Shown here: positions 14,592 through 22,584 of the stretch, one piece after another | How the letters are laid out: the number at the start of each line of letters is the position of its first letter | Position numbering within the stretch: the stretch's first letter is position 1 | NCBI GenBank assembly: GCA_964652975.1 | Contig: CAZZCN010000049.1 | Location: forward strand, 1-24,414 | Direction of reading: 5' to 3' | DNA from: CAZZCN01 sp964652975 | GTDB taxonomy: Bacteria; Bacillota; Clostridia; Saccharofermentanales; UBA5734 | DNA: 24,414 nt | Notes under the pieces: model-generated | Databases searched by the model: none | What the model was told of the DNA's origin: nothing | What the model saw: only the letters and a program-made list of their open reading frames with translations | Position numbers and translations under genes: made by a program

Positions 14592-15686
14592 ATGAAAATA
14601 ATTACAATAATTGGAGCAAGGCCACAATTTATAAAAGCCGCGCCGTTTTCTGAAGTTTTCCGAAAAGAAAATCAAGAAGTTTTGATTCACACCGGACAAC
14701 ACTATGACACAAACATGTCGGACGTATTTTTCGAAGAGCTTTCGATTCCAAGACCGGATTATAACATAGGTGTTGGCTCCGGAAGCCACGGACAGCAGAC
14801 TGGAAGGATGCTTGAGAAAATAGAGGAGATTATCATCAGTGAGAAACCCGATGGAGTACTGGTGTACGGAGACACAAACTCGACTCTGGCTGGAGCGCTT
14901 GCAGCATCTAAGTTGCACGTTCCTGTTTTTCACGTTGAAGCCGGACTGAGAAGTTACAATAAATTAATGCCGGAAGAACAAAACAGAGTCTTGACAGACC
15001 ATATTTCAGACTTGCTTTTATGCCCTACGCAGACTGCTGTAGATAATTTGCTAAAAGAGGGAATAACAAGTGGTGTCCTGAACACCGGAGATATAATGTA
15101 CGATGCTGTTCTAAGGAATATAGAGATAGCGAAGAAAAAGTACCAGGATGGAAGATGGACTTCGGAATTAAGTACGGAAAACCCGGAATTTTCAATAGAT
15201 AGCGAGAAGGGATTCTATCTGGCAACGATTCATCGCGCAGAGAACACCGATGACCCCCAAAAGCTGAGGTGCATATTCTCAGTATTCGAGAGACTGGATA
15301 AGCCTGTGATATTGCCTCTTCACCCTAGAACCCGAAAATTGATTGAAAAGTATGGAATTAAGCCTTATAATATATTGGTTGTTAATCCTGTCGGTTACCT
15401 GCTAATGCTTTATCTTACAGCAAATGCATATATGGTGGTTACAGATTCCGGAGGATTGCAAAAGGAAGCGTATTTTCTAAGGACTCCATGTACGACGCTA
15501 AGAGACCAGACAGAGTGGATTGAGACGCTTGACAACAAATGGAACGTATTAAGCAATATTGACGATGATGCAATTTTCAATACTATCAACAGAGATTTTG
15601 ATTGCTTGCAATACCCGCAGCCGTTGCTGTTTGGAGATGGGCATGCAGCACAGAAAATATGCAAATCTATAATAGAAAGAAAATGA
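14592..15686 (+). CDS. wecB: UDP-N-acetylglucosamine 2-epimerase (non-hydrolysing)
   Basis: A full-length 364-residue protein that converts UDP-GlcNAc to UDP-ManNAc in the cytoplasm. Motifs match the family throughout: GARPQFIKAAP (8-18), TGQHYDTNMS (34-43), YGDTNSTLAGALAA (92-105), HVEAGLRS (114-121), PEEQNR (127-132), and TIHRAENTD, HPRTRK and TDSGGLQKEA in the C-terminal half. No wecC (ManNAc dehydrogenase) is present in the window, so the product may be used as UDP-ManNAc or oxidised by an enzyme coded elsewhere. AAGGAG is about 10 nt from the ATG. The next gene overlaps its stop as ATGA. Confidence 0.93.
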   Translation: MKIITIIGARPQFIKAAPFSEVFRKENQEVLIHTGQHYDTNMSDVFFEELSIPRPDYNIGVGSGSHGQQTGRMLEKIEEIIISEKPDGVLVYGDTNSTLAGALAASKLHVPVFHVEAGLRSYNKLMPEEQNRVLTDHISDLLLCPTQTAVDNLLKEGITSGVLNTGDIMYDAVLRNIEIAKKKYQDGRWTSELSTENPEFSIDSEKGFYLATIHRAENTDDPQKLRCIFSVFERLDKPVILPLHPRTRKLIEKYGIKPYNILVVNPVGYLLMLYLTANAYMVVTDSGGLQKEAYFLRTPCTTLRDQTEWIETLDNKWNVLSNIDDDAIFNTINRDFDCLQYPQPLLFGDGHAAQKICKSIIERK

Positions 15687-16597
15687 CAATGATTGATAAT
15701 GAAGAAACTGTAAAATCAGATCTGCCCAAGACATCAGCGGGTTTAACTTTTGAACAAAGTTTTCCTCTGGTTACAGTTATCATTCCTGCGTACAATCACG
15801 AAAAATATATAGAAGAATGCCTTAACAGTGTATGTGCCCAGACGTATAATAATCTCCAGATTATTGTTATAAATGACGGATCAAAAGATAACACCGGCAA
15901 TATTATCAGGAAATTCATTGAAGATCGCGATGCAAAAATCGAATATATCGAGAAGGAAAACGAAGGCATATGTAAAACCCTTAACCTGGGACTTCTGAAG
16001 GCAAATGGCAAGTACATAGCGCTTCTGGCGTCGGATGATTTTTGGATGCCTACAAGGGTTGAAGAGCAGGTAATGTTTTTGGAGCGAAATGAATACGAAA
16101 ACAAATTAAAAATCGGACTGGTTTATACAGACGCATATTTTGTAAAGGGCAATACTATCACACAGTCAAAATATTCGGATTATAAGCCAGGAATAAGGAA
16201 ATATTTTACAGACTCAATCCAAAACAGAAATCTTTTCGATATATTGATGGTAGACAATATTATTATTGCACTCACAGTTTTGATAAGAAAGGAATGCTTT
16301 GATAAAGTAGGCAACTTTGATATTTCACTGAAGTGTGAAGATCTGGATATGTGGCTTAGGATATCCAAGGAGTACGAAATTGCTTATATAGACAAGCCGT
16401 TGGCGTATTATAGAATTCATGGCACTAATGTAAGCGGCAGCGCAAGCGTTATGATAAGAGAGAATCTTAAGACAATTGCAAAGCAATTCAAATCGTACCC
16501 GCTTAAGAGGAAACCACTAAAAGCCATTATTCTGTTTTTCAGGTTTTGCGCCAGGAAAATTATTAATAAGATAGTCAAGCGAGAAATTACTACTTGA
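15683..16597 (+). CDS. GT2-family glycosyltransferase
   Basis: A 304-residue GT-A enzyme: VIIPAYNHEKYIEECL (32-47), VINDGSKDNTG (62-72, nucleotide-binding Asp), ALLASDDFWMP (113-123, metal-binding Asp pair), and EDLDMWLRI in the acceptor half, where the catalytic Asp normally lies. The ATG at 15683 forms an ATGA overlap with the wecB stop, indicating coupled translation. The frame is open further upstream inside wecB (TTG 15602), but those residues do not resemble the family. ATG 15689 is another possible start. It may add the ManNAc-derived residue, since it is coupled to wecB (inference). Confidence 0.85.
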   Translation: MTMIDNEETVKSDLPKTSAGLTFEQSFPLVTVIIPAYNHEKYIEECLNSVCAQTYNNLQIIVINDGSKDNTGNIIRKFIEDRDAKIEYIEKENEGICKTLNLGLLKANGKYIALLASDDFWMPTRVEEQVMFLERNEYENKLKIGLVYTDAYFVKGNTITQSKYSDYKPGIRKYFTDSIQNRNLFDILMVDNIIIALTVLIRKECFDKVGNFDISLKCEDLDMWLRISKEYEIAYIDKPLAYYRIHGTNVSGSASVMIRENLKTIAKQFKSYPLKRKPLKAIILFFRFCARKIINKIVKREITT

Positions 16598-16658
16598 TTC
16601 CAAATTTTTTATATAAAACCCTTAACAACCTGATTTGAAAACAATGGGAGAAGCAAAG

Positions 16659-17612
16659 ATGATTCATCAAAAAGCACAGATAGACCCAGGCGCGATTTGC
16701 AGTGATAGCGCAACAATAGCTAAAAATGTGATCATTAAGGCCGGAACGGTTATCGGAGAGAATGTAATCATTGGTGATGCAACCGCTATCGGGAAAGATG
16801 CGGTAATCAAGGCTGGTTCTGTTATAGGTGAGAATGTGGTTATCGAGGATAATGTTTACATTGATCATGGTTGTATAATAAGAGACAATGTTCATATCAA
16901 GGCAGGTAGTTTTATAGGTGCAAAAAGCATACTTGGGGAATACCTCTATGATTTTTACAGTAACCGGGTTAACAAGACACACCTATTGACAATTGGCGCA
17001 AATGCATTGATACGAACCGAAAATGTTATTTATGGTGATACGAATATAGGGGATAATTTTCAGACCGGCCATAAAGTAACACTACGTGAGAATACTGATA
17101 TTGGCGATAATGTTAGAATTGGAACCCTTTCAGACATATCTCACCATGTAATTATAGGAAACTATGTCAGCATTCATAGCAGCTGCTTCATTTGCGAGGA
17201 AAGTATTATTTGTGACTATGTATGGATTTTCCCCAATGTAACATTTACCAATGACCCTTATCCCCCGTCAGATGTCATGTATGGTGTCAAGGTTCATTCC
17301 TTTTCCATCATTGCAGCCAAAAGTCTGCTCATGCCGGGAATCAATGTCTTTGAAGGCGCGATGGTAGGTGGCGGCGCTGTTGTTACAAAGGATGTTCCGA
17401 AAGAAACGGTAGTGGTCGGGAATCCTGCCAGGGCTATTTGTGGGGTAGAGACTTTGAAGAACAAATTCACAGGAGAATTGATGTATCCATGGCAGGCGAG
17501 ATTTAAAAGGGGAATGCCATGGGAAAACTCGGATTATGACACGTGGTTTAATTCAATTGATTTCGAAAATACAGGTTTAGCAAAGAAAGAAGAAGGTGAT
17601 TTAAATGTTTAA
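16659..17612 (+). CDS. Left-handed beta-helix acyltransferase, probable sugar-nucleotide 3-N-acetyltransferase (FdtC/QdtC-like)
   Basis: From ATG 16659 (GGGAG 8 nt upstream; the upstream in-frame TTG 16635 is less likely) the protein has 317 residues. Two blocks of [IV]-G-x4 hexapeptide repeats are visible. The N-terminal block contains a 24-residue internal duplication (VIIKAGTVIGENVII and AVIKAGSVIGENVVI). The C-terminal block has GDNFQTGHKVTLRE, DISHHVIIG and VVGNPARAI. The adjacent cupin and aminotransferase genes suggest it acetylates the 3-amino group of a dTDP-3-amino-3,6-dideoxyhexose. FdtC-type enzymes are usually about 190-270 residues, so this one is long, with an extra tail of about 50 residues after NPARAI. 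It overlaps the cupin gene by 8 nt. Confidence 0.8.
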   Translation: MIHQKAQIDPGAICSDSATIAKNVIIKAGTVIGENVIIGDATAIGKDAVIKAGSVIGENVVIEDNVYIDHGCIIRDNVHIKAGSFIGAKSILGEYLYDFYSNRVNKTHLLTIGANALIRTENVIYGDTNIGDNFQTGHKVTLRENTDIGDNVRIGTLSDISHHVIIGNYVSIHSSCFICEESIICDYVWIFPNVTFTNDPYPPSDVMYGVKVHSFSIIAAKSLLMPGINVFEGAMVGGGAVVTKDVPKETVVVGNPARAICGVETLKNKFTGELMYPWQARFKRGMPWENSDYDTWFNSIDFENTGLAKKEEGDLNV

Positions 17613-18015
17613 CAGCGGATTGTTTAAATTCAAGGATATAATTGATGAATCCGGTCATTTGACTCCTATCGAAGCCTCTATAGACATACCTTTCGAAATT
17701 AAAAGGGTATACTATTTAACAAGGGTAAAACCCGGAGTCACAAGAGGATTTCACTCTCACCGCAAGCTGCATCAGATGCTCATATGCCTTAACGGTTCTG
17801 TCAAAATCAGACTTAAGAACCCAGACGAAGAAAATATTTATGAATTGTCAGATTCAAGTGTAGGACTGTACATAGGACCTAATGTGTGGCGGGAAATGTT
17901 CGATTTTTCCGAAGGCAGTGTGTTGTTGGTTCTGGCATCGGACCATTATGATGAATCAGATTATATAAGAAAATATGACGACTATGCCGAGGAAGTCAAA
18001 AGGCTTTATAATTAG
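17605..18015 (+). CDS. Sugar 3,4-ketoisomerase of the FdtA/QdtA cupin family
   Basis: A 136-residue small cupin. FEIKRVYYLTRVKPGVTRGFHSHRKL (from residue 30) carries the His50-x-His52 pair that matches the catalytic histidines of FdtA/QdtA. These enzymes convert dTDP-4-keto-6-deoxyglucose to the 3-keto isomer, with either galacto (FdtA) or gluco (QdtA) configuration at C4. The stereochemistry cannot be fixed by eye. It lies between the acetyltransferase (8-nt overlap) and the aminotransferase, the order expected for dTDP-Fuc3NAc or dTDP-Qui3NAc synthesis. GAAGG sits about 9 nt before the ATG. Confidence 0.88.
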   Translation: MFNSGLFKFKDIIDESGHLTPIEASIDIPFEIKRVYYLTRVKPGVTRGFHSHRKLHQMLICLNGSVKIRLKNPDEENIYELSDSSVGLYIGPNVWREMFDFSEGSVLLVLASDHYDESDYIRKYDDYAEEVKRLYN

Positions 18016-18024
18016 CTAAATGAT

Positions 18025-18051
18025 TTGACATCATTTATATAATAATATAAT
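18025..18051 (+). promoter_or_regulatory. Possible internal promoter before the aminotransferase gene
   Basis: A perfect TTGACA (18025-18030) and a perfect TATAAT (18046-18051), but the spacer is only 15 nt, shorter than the usual 16-18. It sits in the 77-nt gap after the cupin gene, about 40 nt before the ATG. Confidence 0.4.
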
Positions 18052-18092
18052 GAGCTGTGTTAGCTGTTATATAAAATCAGGGAGATATGATT

Positions 18093-19190
18093 ATGAAAAT
18101 ACCATTTGTAAGTTTTGAGCCCATGCATACTGAAATCAGTGACGAAATCATCAGGAAGTTTGATGAAGTGTATAAGAGAAACTGGTTTATCAAGGGCAGT
18201 GAGCTTGAATTGTTTGAGAGGGAATTTGCAGATTACTGCGATGCAAAGTATTGCATTGGTTGTGGCAATGGGCTTGATGCAATTTATCTTGCGCTTAGGG
18301 CGATGGATATAGGACCTTCAGACGAGGTTATTATACCGTCACATACTTTCATTGCAACTTCCCTGGCGGTTTCATACGTCGGAGCGATTCCCGTTTTTGT
18401 CGAATCGGATATACATACATATAATATTGATATAAGTCTTATAGAGAAGGCAGTTACTGAAAAGACCAAGTGTATAATTCCTGTTCATCTGTATGGACAG
18501 CCAGCCGACATGGACGCAATAATAGAAATTGCAAAGAAGTATGATTTAAAAATAATCGAAGATTGTGCACAGGCTCATGGAGCACTTTACAAAGGGAGAA
18601 AAGTAGGAAGCTTTGGAGATGCAGGCGCATTTAGCTTTTATCCCGGCAAAAATCTTGGAGCACTTGGCGACGGAGGTGCAGTGGTAACAAATAATCATGA
18701 GCTTTCCGAAAAGATAAGAGCGCTGGGTAACTATGGATCAATAGAGAAGTATCACCACATATACAAGGGAACCAATTCACGACTTGACGAGGTGCAGGCA
18801 GCTTTTTTGAGAATAAAATTAAAAAATCTTGACAGATGGAATGACGAGAGAATTAAGATTGCCCGCAAATACAGTGAAGGCATCGAAAACCACGAAATCA
18901 TCAAACCATTTATTGCCCAAAATGCCAAGCATGTATGGCATCTGTATGTTGTTAGATCAACACGTAGAGATGAGTTTGAAAAGTACTTGAATGACTGCGG
19001 AATAGGAACCACCGTGCATTATCCGATACCGATTTATATGCAGGAAGCGTATAAGGAATCTAAAATCAAGCCGGGCACTTTTCCTGTGGCAGATACGGTG
19101 GCTAACGAGATTATAAGTCTGCCTTTATGGTACGGGATGACCGATGCGGATATCGAATATGTAATAGGTAAGATTAATGAATGGAAGTAA
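18093..19190 (+). CDS. DegT/DnrJ/EryC1/StrS-family sugar aminotransferase (FdtB/QdtB-like)
   Basis: A PLP-dependent aminotransferase of 365 residues from ATG 18093. GGGAG (18080-18084) is 8 nt from this ATG but only 2 nt from the in-frame ATG at 18087. Visible motifs are SGxGxDA-like GCGNGLDAI (57-65), IPSHTFIATSLAV, EDCAQAHGA (156-164) and SFYPGKNLGALGDGGA (181-196), whose Lys186 should bind PLP. The motif set and neighbours fit transfer of an amino group to C3 of dTDP-3-keto-6-deoxyhexose. A nearly T-free spacer of 167 bp separates it from rfbA. Confidence 0.9.
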   Translation: MKIPFVSFEPMHTEISDEIIRKFDEVYKRNWFIKGSELELFEREFADYCDAKYCIGCGNGLDAIYLALRAMDIGPSDEVIIPSHTFIATSLAVSYVGAIPVFVESDIHTYNIDISLIEKAVTEKTKCIIPVHLYGQPADMDAIIEIAKKYDLKIIEDCAQAHGALYKGRKVGSFGDAGAFSFYPGKNLGALGDGGAVVTNNHELSEKIRALGNYGSIEKYHHIYKGTNSRLDEVQAAFLRIKLKNLDRWNDERIKIARKYSEGIENHEIIKPFIAQNAKHVWHLYVVRSTRRDEFEKYLNDCGIGTTVHYPIPIYMQEAYKESKIKPGTFPVADTVANEIISLPLWYGMTDADIEYVIGKINEWK

Positions 19191-19218
19191 AACCGGAAAT
19201 ACCTGCACCAAAAAAGCT

Positions 19219-19324
19219 GCAGACAAACAACAGAAAAACAAAGAAACAAACAACAGGCAAATAACAGACAAATAAAGAAACAAACAAAAGGCAAACAAGC
19301 AACAGACAGACAAACACCAAACAA
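19219..19324 (+). repeat. Nearly T-free A/C/G-rich low-complexity leader before rfbA
   Basis: In these 106 bases the plus strand has only two T residues (19262 and 19273). It is made of CAAACAA, AACAGACAAA and AAGAAACAAA-like words. The matching RNA would be nearly unable to form internal hairpins. The rfbA ribosome site (AAAGGAG) follows about 25 nt later. No reading frame with a start and ribosome site is present. Confidence 0.8.
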
Positions 19325-19357
19325 TTAATAACGGATAAACATACAAAGGAGATATAC

Positions 19358-20221
19358 ATGAAAGGTATTATACTGGCTGGCGGCAAAGGCACGCGACTAT
19401 ATCCAATGACCAAAGCAGTTTCTAAACAACTCTTACCTATTTATGACAAACCTCTTATCTATTACCCTTTATCTGTCCTGATGCTGTCAGGCATCAAGGA
19501 GATTCTGGTTATATCAACACCATTTGACACACCGGTTTACGAAAAGCTTCTTGGGAATGGCAATGAAATGGGTGTCAATATTTCTTATGCTGTTCAAGAC
19601 ACTCCGCGAGGGCTGGCTGATGCGTTTATTGTCGGCGAAAAGTTTATCGGTGATGACAGCGTATGCCTGATTCTGGGAGATAATGTCTTTTATGGACAGG
19701 ATTTCAGAGTAATTCTTAACCAGGCACAGAATCAGCTTAAGGGTGCCATTGTTTTTGGATATCCTGTCAAGGATGCCCGGTCTTTTGGAGTTGTGGAATT
19801 CGATAGCGAGAATAAAGTTGTTTCAATAGAAGAGAAGCCTGACCACCCTAAGTCCAAATATGCTGTTCCAGGTCTGTATTTTTATGATAACAGAGTAGTT
19901 GCCATAGCGAAAAGCATAAAGCCATCGGAACGTGGAGAGATAGAGATTACTGCGATTAACAATGTTTACCTGGAAGAGGGAAACCTGGAAGTTATTCTAA
20001 TGAAAAGGGGAATGGCCTGGCTTGACACAGGAACGCCAGATGGGATGCTGAAGGCTGCCGAATATGTTGAGGCGGTTCAGTCAAGGCAGGGATATTACAT
20101 AGCCTGTCTGGAGGAGATCGCCTGGAGAAGGGGATTTATCAGCGATACCCAGCTAAGGAACCTTGGAGAGAGCCTTAAAATGACTGATTACGGACAATAT
20201 ATCTTATCTCTGCTTGAGTAG
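19358..20221 (+). CDS. rfbA: Glucose-1-phosphate thymidylyltransferase
   Basis: A full-length 287-residue protein that makes dTDP-glucose from glucose 1-phosphate and dTTP. It carries LAGGKGTRLYPMTKAVSKQL (from residue 6, nucleotide-binding loop with the catalytic Arg/Lys), LGDNVFYG, EEKPDHPKSKYAVPGLYFYD and RGMAWLDTGTPDGM, all typical of RmlA/RfbA. It feeds rfbB and the 3-amino-sugar genes beside it. AAAGGAG lies 7 nt or so before the ATG. The spacers on both sides are unusually A/C-rich and repetitive. Confidence 0.95.
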   Translation: MKGIILAGGKGTRLYPMTKAVSKQLLPIYDKPLIYYPLSVLMLSGIKEILVISTPFDTPVYEKLLGNGNEMGVNISYAVQDTPRGLADAFIVGEKFIGDDSVCLILGDNVFYGQDFRVILNQAQNQLKGAIVFGYPVKDARSFGVVEFDSENKVVSIEEKPDHPKSKYAVPGLYFYDNRVVAIAKSIKPSERGEIEITAINNVYLEEGNLEVILMKRGMAWLDTGTPDGMLKAAEYVEAVQSRQGYYIACLEEIAWRRGFISDTQLRNLGESLKMTDYGQYILSLLE

Positions 20222-20305
20222 ATTAGGGAATCAAGTAGATCATCAAACAAAAGCAGTGGCAACAGCAACAACAAACAAACCAAAATGTGACAAAAAGCTT
20301 CTTTC

Positions 20306-20359
20306 CTAAACAGACTAAACAGACTAAACAGACTAAACAGACTAAACAGACTAAACAGA
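20306..20359 (+). repeat. Six perfect tandem copies of a 9-bp unit before rfbB
   Basis: CTAAACAGA is repeated six times without a mismatch, ending about 20 nt before the rfbB ATG and just before its AAAGGATGG ribosome site. It lies outside any gene. The identity of all copies suggests recent slippage. The surrounding spacer (20222-20379) is also A/C-rich, with short AACAGCAAC and AACAAAC words. Confidence 0.97.
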
Positions 20360-20379
20360 CACAAAGGATGGTCATATAA

Positions 20380-21435
20380 ATGAAAAACATACTAGTAACA
20401 GGTGGCGCCGGATTTATTGGAAGTAATTTCGTAAAGCATATCTTGGCAGCCCACCCTGATTATCAAATAATCAATGTTGATTCATTGACATACGCAGGTA
20501 ATCTGGAGAATTTGAAAGATATCAGTAATAACAATAATTATACTTTTATCAAGGCAGACATAAGAGACCGCGAGAAAATAACAGAGATTTTTAGCTATAC
20601 AGACATTACATCTGTTATTAATTTTGCAGCCGAATCACATGTTGACAGGAGTATAGAAGATCCGGAGATTTTTCTGACCACCAATATTATAGGAACGCAG
20701 GTACTGTTAGATGCTGCAAAGAATGCATGGAAGATCAATCCAACTGACAAATATTGCAATGAATACAAAGCTGGCGTAAAATTTTTGCAGGTATCAACTG
20801 ATGAAGTATATGGGGCATTAGGAAGCACAGGAATGTTTACCGAGACAACCCCGCTTATGCCGAACAGCCCGTATTCAGCATCAAAAGCAAGTGCGGATAT
20901 GGTTGTAAGAGCATACAATGAAACATTTGGACTGCCTGTAAACATTACCCGTTGCAGTAATAATTACGGGCCGTATCAATTCCCGGAGAAGCTAATTCCG
21001 CTAATGATCAACAACTGTCTTAACGACAAGGAACTTCCTGTATACGGGGATGGAATGCAGATAAGGGACTGGCTTCACGTAAATGATCACTGCCGCGCCA
21101 TAGACACAGTTCTTCACAAAGGGCTGGATGGAGAAGTCTACAATATCGGCGGTAACAATGAGAAAGCTAATATCGAAATAGTAAGACTGATTATCCACAC
21201 TTTAGGTAAAACCGATAATCTGATCAAATATGTCAAGGACCGTCCCGGACATGACAGAAGATATGCAATAGACAATTCAAAAATCACATCGAAGCTTGGA
21301 TGGAAACCTGCATATACTTTCGAGGATGGAATCAAAGAAACAATACAGTGGTATTTAGATAATCCCGAGTGGATAAAAAACATCTATAATGGGAATTATG
21401 TTAATTATTATGATAAAATGTACTCAAGTGTTTAA
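20380..21435 (+). CDS. rfbB: dTDP-glucose 4,6-dehydratase
   Basis: A 351-residue extended SDR enzyme that converts dTDP-glucose to dTDP-4-keto-6-deoxyglucose, the substrate of the FdtA/QdtA-like cupin upstream. Motifs: GGAGFIG (8-14), FAAESHVDRS (82-91), the catalytic STDEVYG (139-145, Asp141-Glu142), Tyr165-x3-Lys169, and RCSNNYGPYQFPEKLIP. Length fits the family. The ribosome site is AAAGGATGG, directly after the 9-bp repeat array. rmlC and rmlD are not found next to it. Confidence 0.95.
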   Translation: MKNILVTGGAGFIGSNFVKHILAAHPDYQIINVDSLTYAGNLENLKDISNNNNYTFIKADIRDREKITEIFSYTDITSVINFAAESHVDRSIEDPEIFLTTNIIGTQVLLDAAKNAWKINPTDKYCNEYKAGVKFLQVSTDEVYGALGSTGMFTETTPLMPNSPYSASKASADMVVRAYNETFGLPVNITRCSNNYGPYQFPEKLIPLMINNCLNDKELPVYGDGMQIRDWLHVNDHCRAIDTVLHKGLDGEVYNIGGNNEKANIEIVRLIIHTLGKTDNLIKYVKDRPGHDRRYAIDNSKITSKLGWKPAYTFEDGIKETIQWYLDNPEWIKNIYNGNYVNYYDKMYSSV

Positions 21436-21473
21436 CAAAATATAAATGAGTATGGATTTGAAAGGAACATGAA

Positions 21474-22568
21474 ATGATTAGAAATAAAATGAACGACGCC
21501 GACAAAGTTAACGACAGCACAAAAAGTGATGAGCAGTCATTTACACTTAAAGGTTTTGTTAAAATGCTTTTTAGAGAGAAGAAAACAATCGTTGTGGTAA
21601 TTTTAGCTATTTCATTTACAACAGCAATTGTGAACTTGTTTATAATCAAGCCATCTTATCAATGCAAAACAATAGTAACACTTGATGTCCCTGAACTGGT
21701 TATCACTTCGGCAGGTGAATATAAATTCATTACAGTTGACCCGGACGAATATTTTAGAAATATATATGATGAAGATTTAATCGAGAGGACGTTCTCGGAC
21801 CTGAAAATTCAAATGCCAGAAAAGGATATAAGGGATTATATCGCTTATGAAATAGTAGGAGATATAACGAAAACCACAGACGGGATAGTTAATGCCGAAA
21901 TATCATTTACAAGTGGGGACAAAGAGAATCTAAGCAACATAGCCAACGCATTAACCGACAAATTCACAAAGCAAATGAAGGCGATTGCCAAGAAACACGC
22001 AATCAATGCAATTCTTGGGCAGAGTCTGGCAATGAAAGACGCTTATGACTTGGATATAGCAGCAAAAACCTTCAAGGCTGAACAGGCAATTGCAATATTA
22101 GAGAAAATCCCGGTATTGGTCACAGTAAGACAGGCTATAATAACAGATCCTGGCATCATTGCAAAACTATTAAAAGAGAAAAATCCGAGTATTACCGGTT
22201 TGACAAACGATGTATTGCTCTCTGAAATTGTAAATCCGGCATATGAAGAGATGCAGTTACAATTAGCTACCATTAATTCAGAGCTAGTTGAAGTCAAATC
22301 ATTGAAAAAAAGAAATGAAATGATGATACCTGACCTTGAAAAGGAACTTGCGGGAATAGACAAATTCATTAAAACAGGAGATTCTTCCAACACTAATAAT
22401 GATAGATATAATGTTTTGGACAAGAGGATAGAAGTCGCATCAATTGCATCCGTTCCCGAAAATCCAGTTTCTCCAAGAAAAACCAGAAATATTTTGATAG
22501 CAGTATTCTTAAGTGCAATACTTGGAGTATTTGCCGCAATGATAAAGAATTATTGGCAGAAGTATTGA
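21474..22568 (+). CDS. Wzz/CapA-like polysaccharide chain-length determinant
   Basis: A 364-residue inner-membrane protein with the PCP layout: a short Lys/Asp-rich cytoplasmic N-terminus, membrane span 1 (about 38-57), a long extracytoplasmic region of about 280 residues with helical Lys/Glu-rich stretches, a Pro-rich ENPVSPRKTR segment near 329-338 and span 2 (about 339-356). It ends soon after span 2 with no kinase domain. It is expected to set polymer length together with a Wzy polymerase. AAAGG is 8 nt before ATG 21474. An ATG at 21469 with a different frame stops at once. Confidence 0.8.
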   Translation: MIRNKMNDADKVNDSTKSDEQSFTLKGFVKMLFREKKTIVVVILAISFTTAIVNLFIIKPSYQCKTIVTLDVPELVITSAGEYKFITVDPDEYFRNIYDEDLIERTFSDLKIQMPEKDIRDYIAYEIVGDITKTTDGIVNAEISFTSGDKENLSNIANALTDKFTKQMKAIAKKHAINAILGQSLAMKDAYDLDIAAKTFKAEQAIAILEKIPVLVTVRQAIITDPGIIAKLLKEKNPSITGLTNDVLLSEIVNPAYEEMQLQLATINSELVEVKSLKKRNEMMIPDLEKELAGIDKFIKTGDSSNTNNDRYNVLDKRIEVASIASVPENPVSPRKTRNILIAVFLSAILGVFAAMIKNYWQKY

Positions 22569-22584
22569 TTTGTAGGTTGCATAC

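Noticed and set aside
15602..15682. Longer GT2 start at TTG 15602
   Set aside because: The extra 27 residues are an out-of-frame reading of the wecB end, and an ATGA junction at 15683 gives a standard coupled start.
19034..19413. Minus-strand Cys/Leu/Phe/Val-rich ORFs over the rfbA leader
   Set aside because: They arise from the T-rich complement of the T-free spacer and overlap the ends of two clear genes. No ribosome site and no family resemblance.
19358..21435. dTDP-L-rhamnose pathway
   Set aside because: rfbA and rfbB are present but no rmlC or rmlD is seen. The FdtA/QdtA-like cupin has the short HSH-type active site and sits with an aminotransferase and acetyltransferase.
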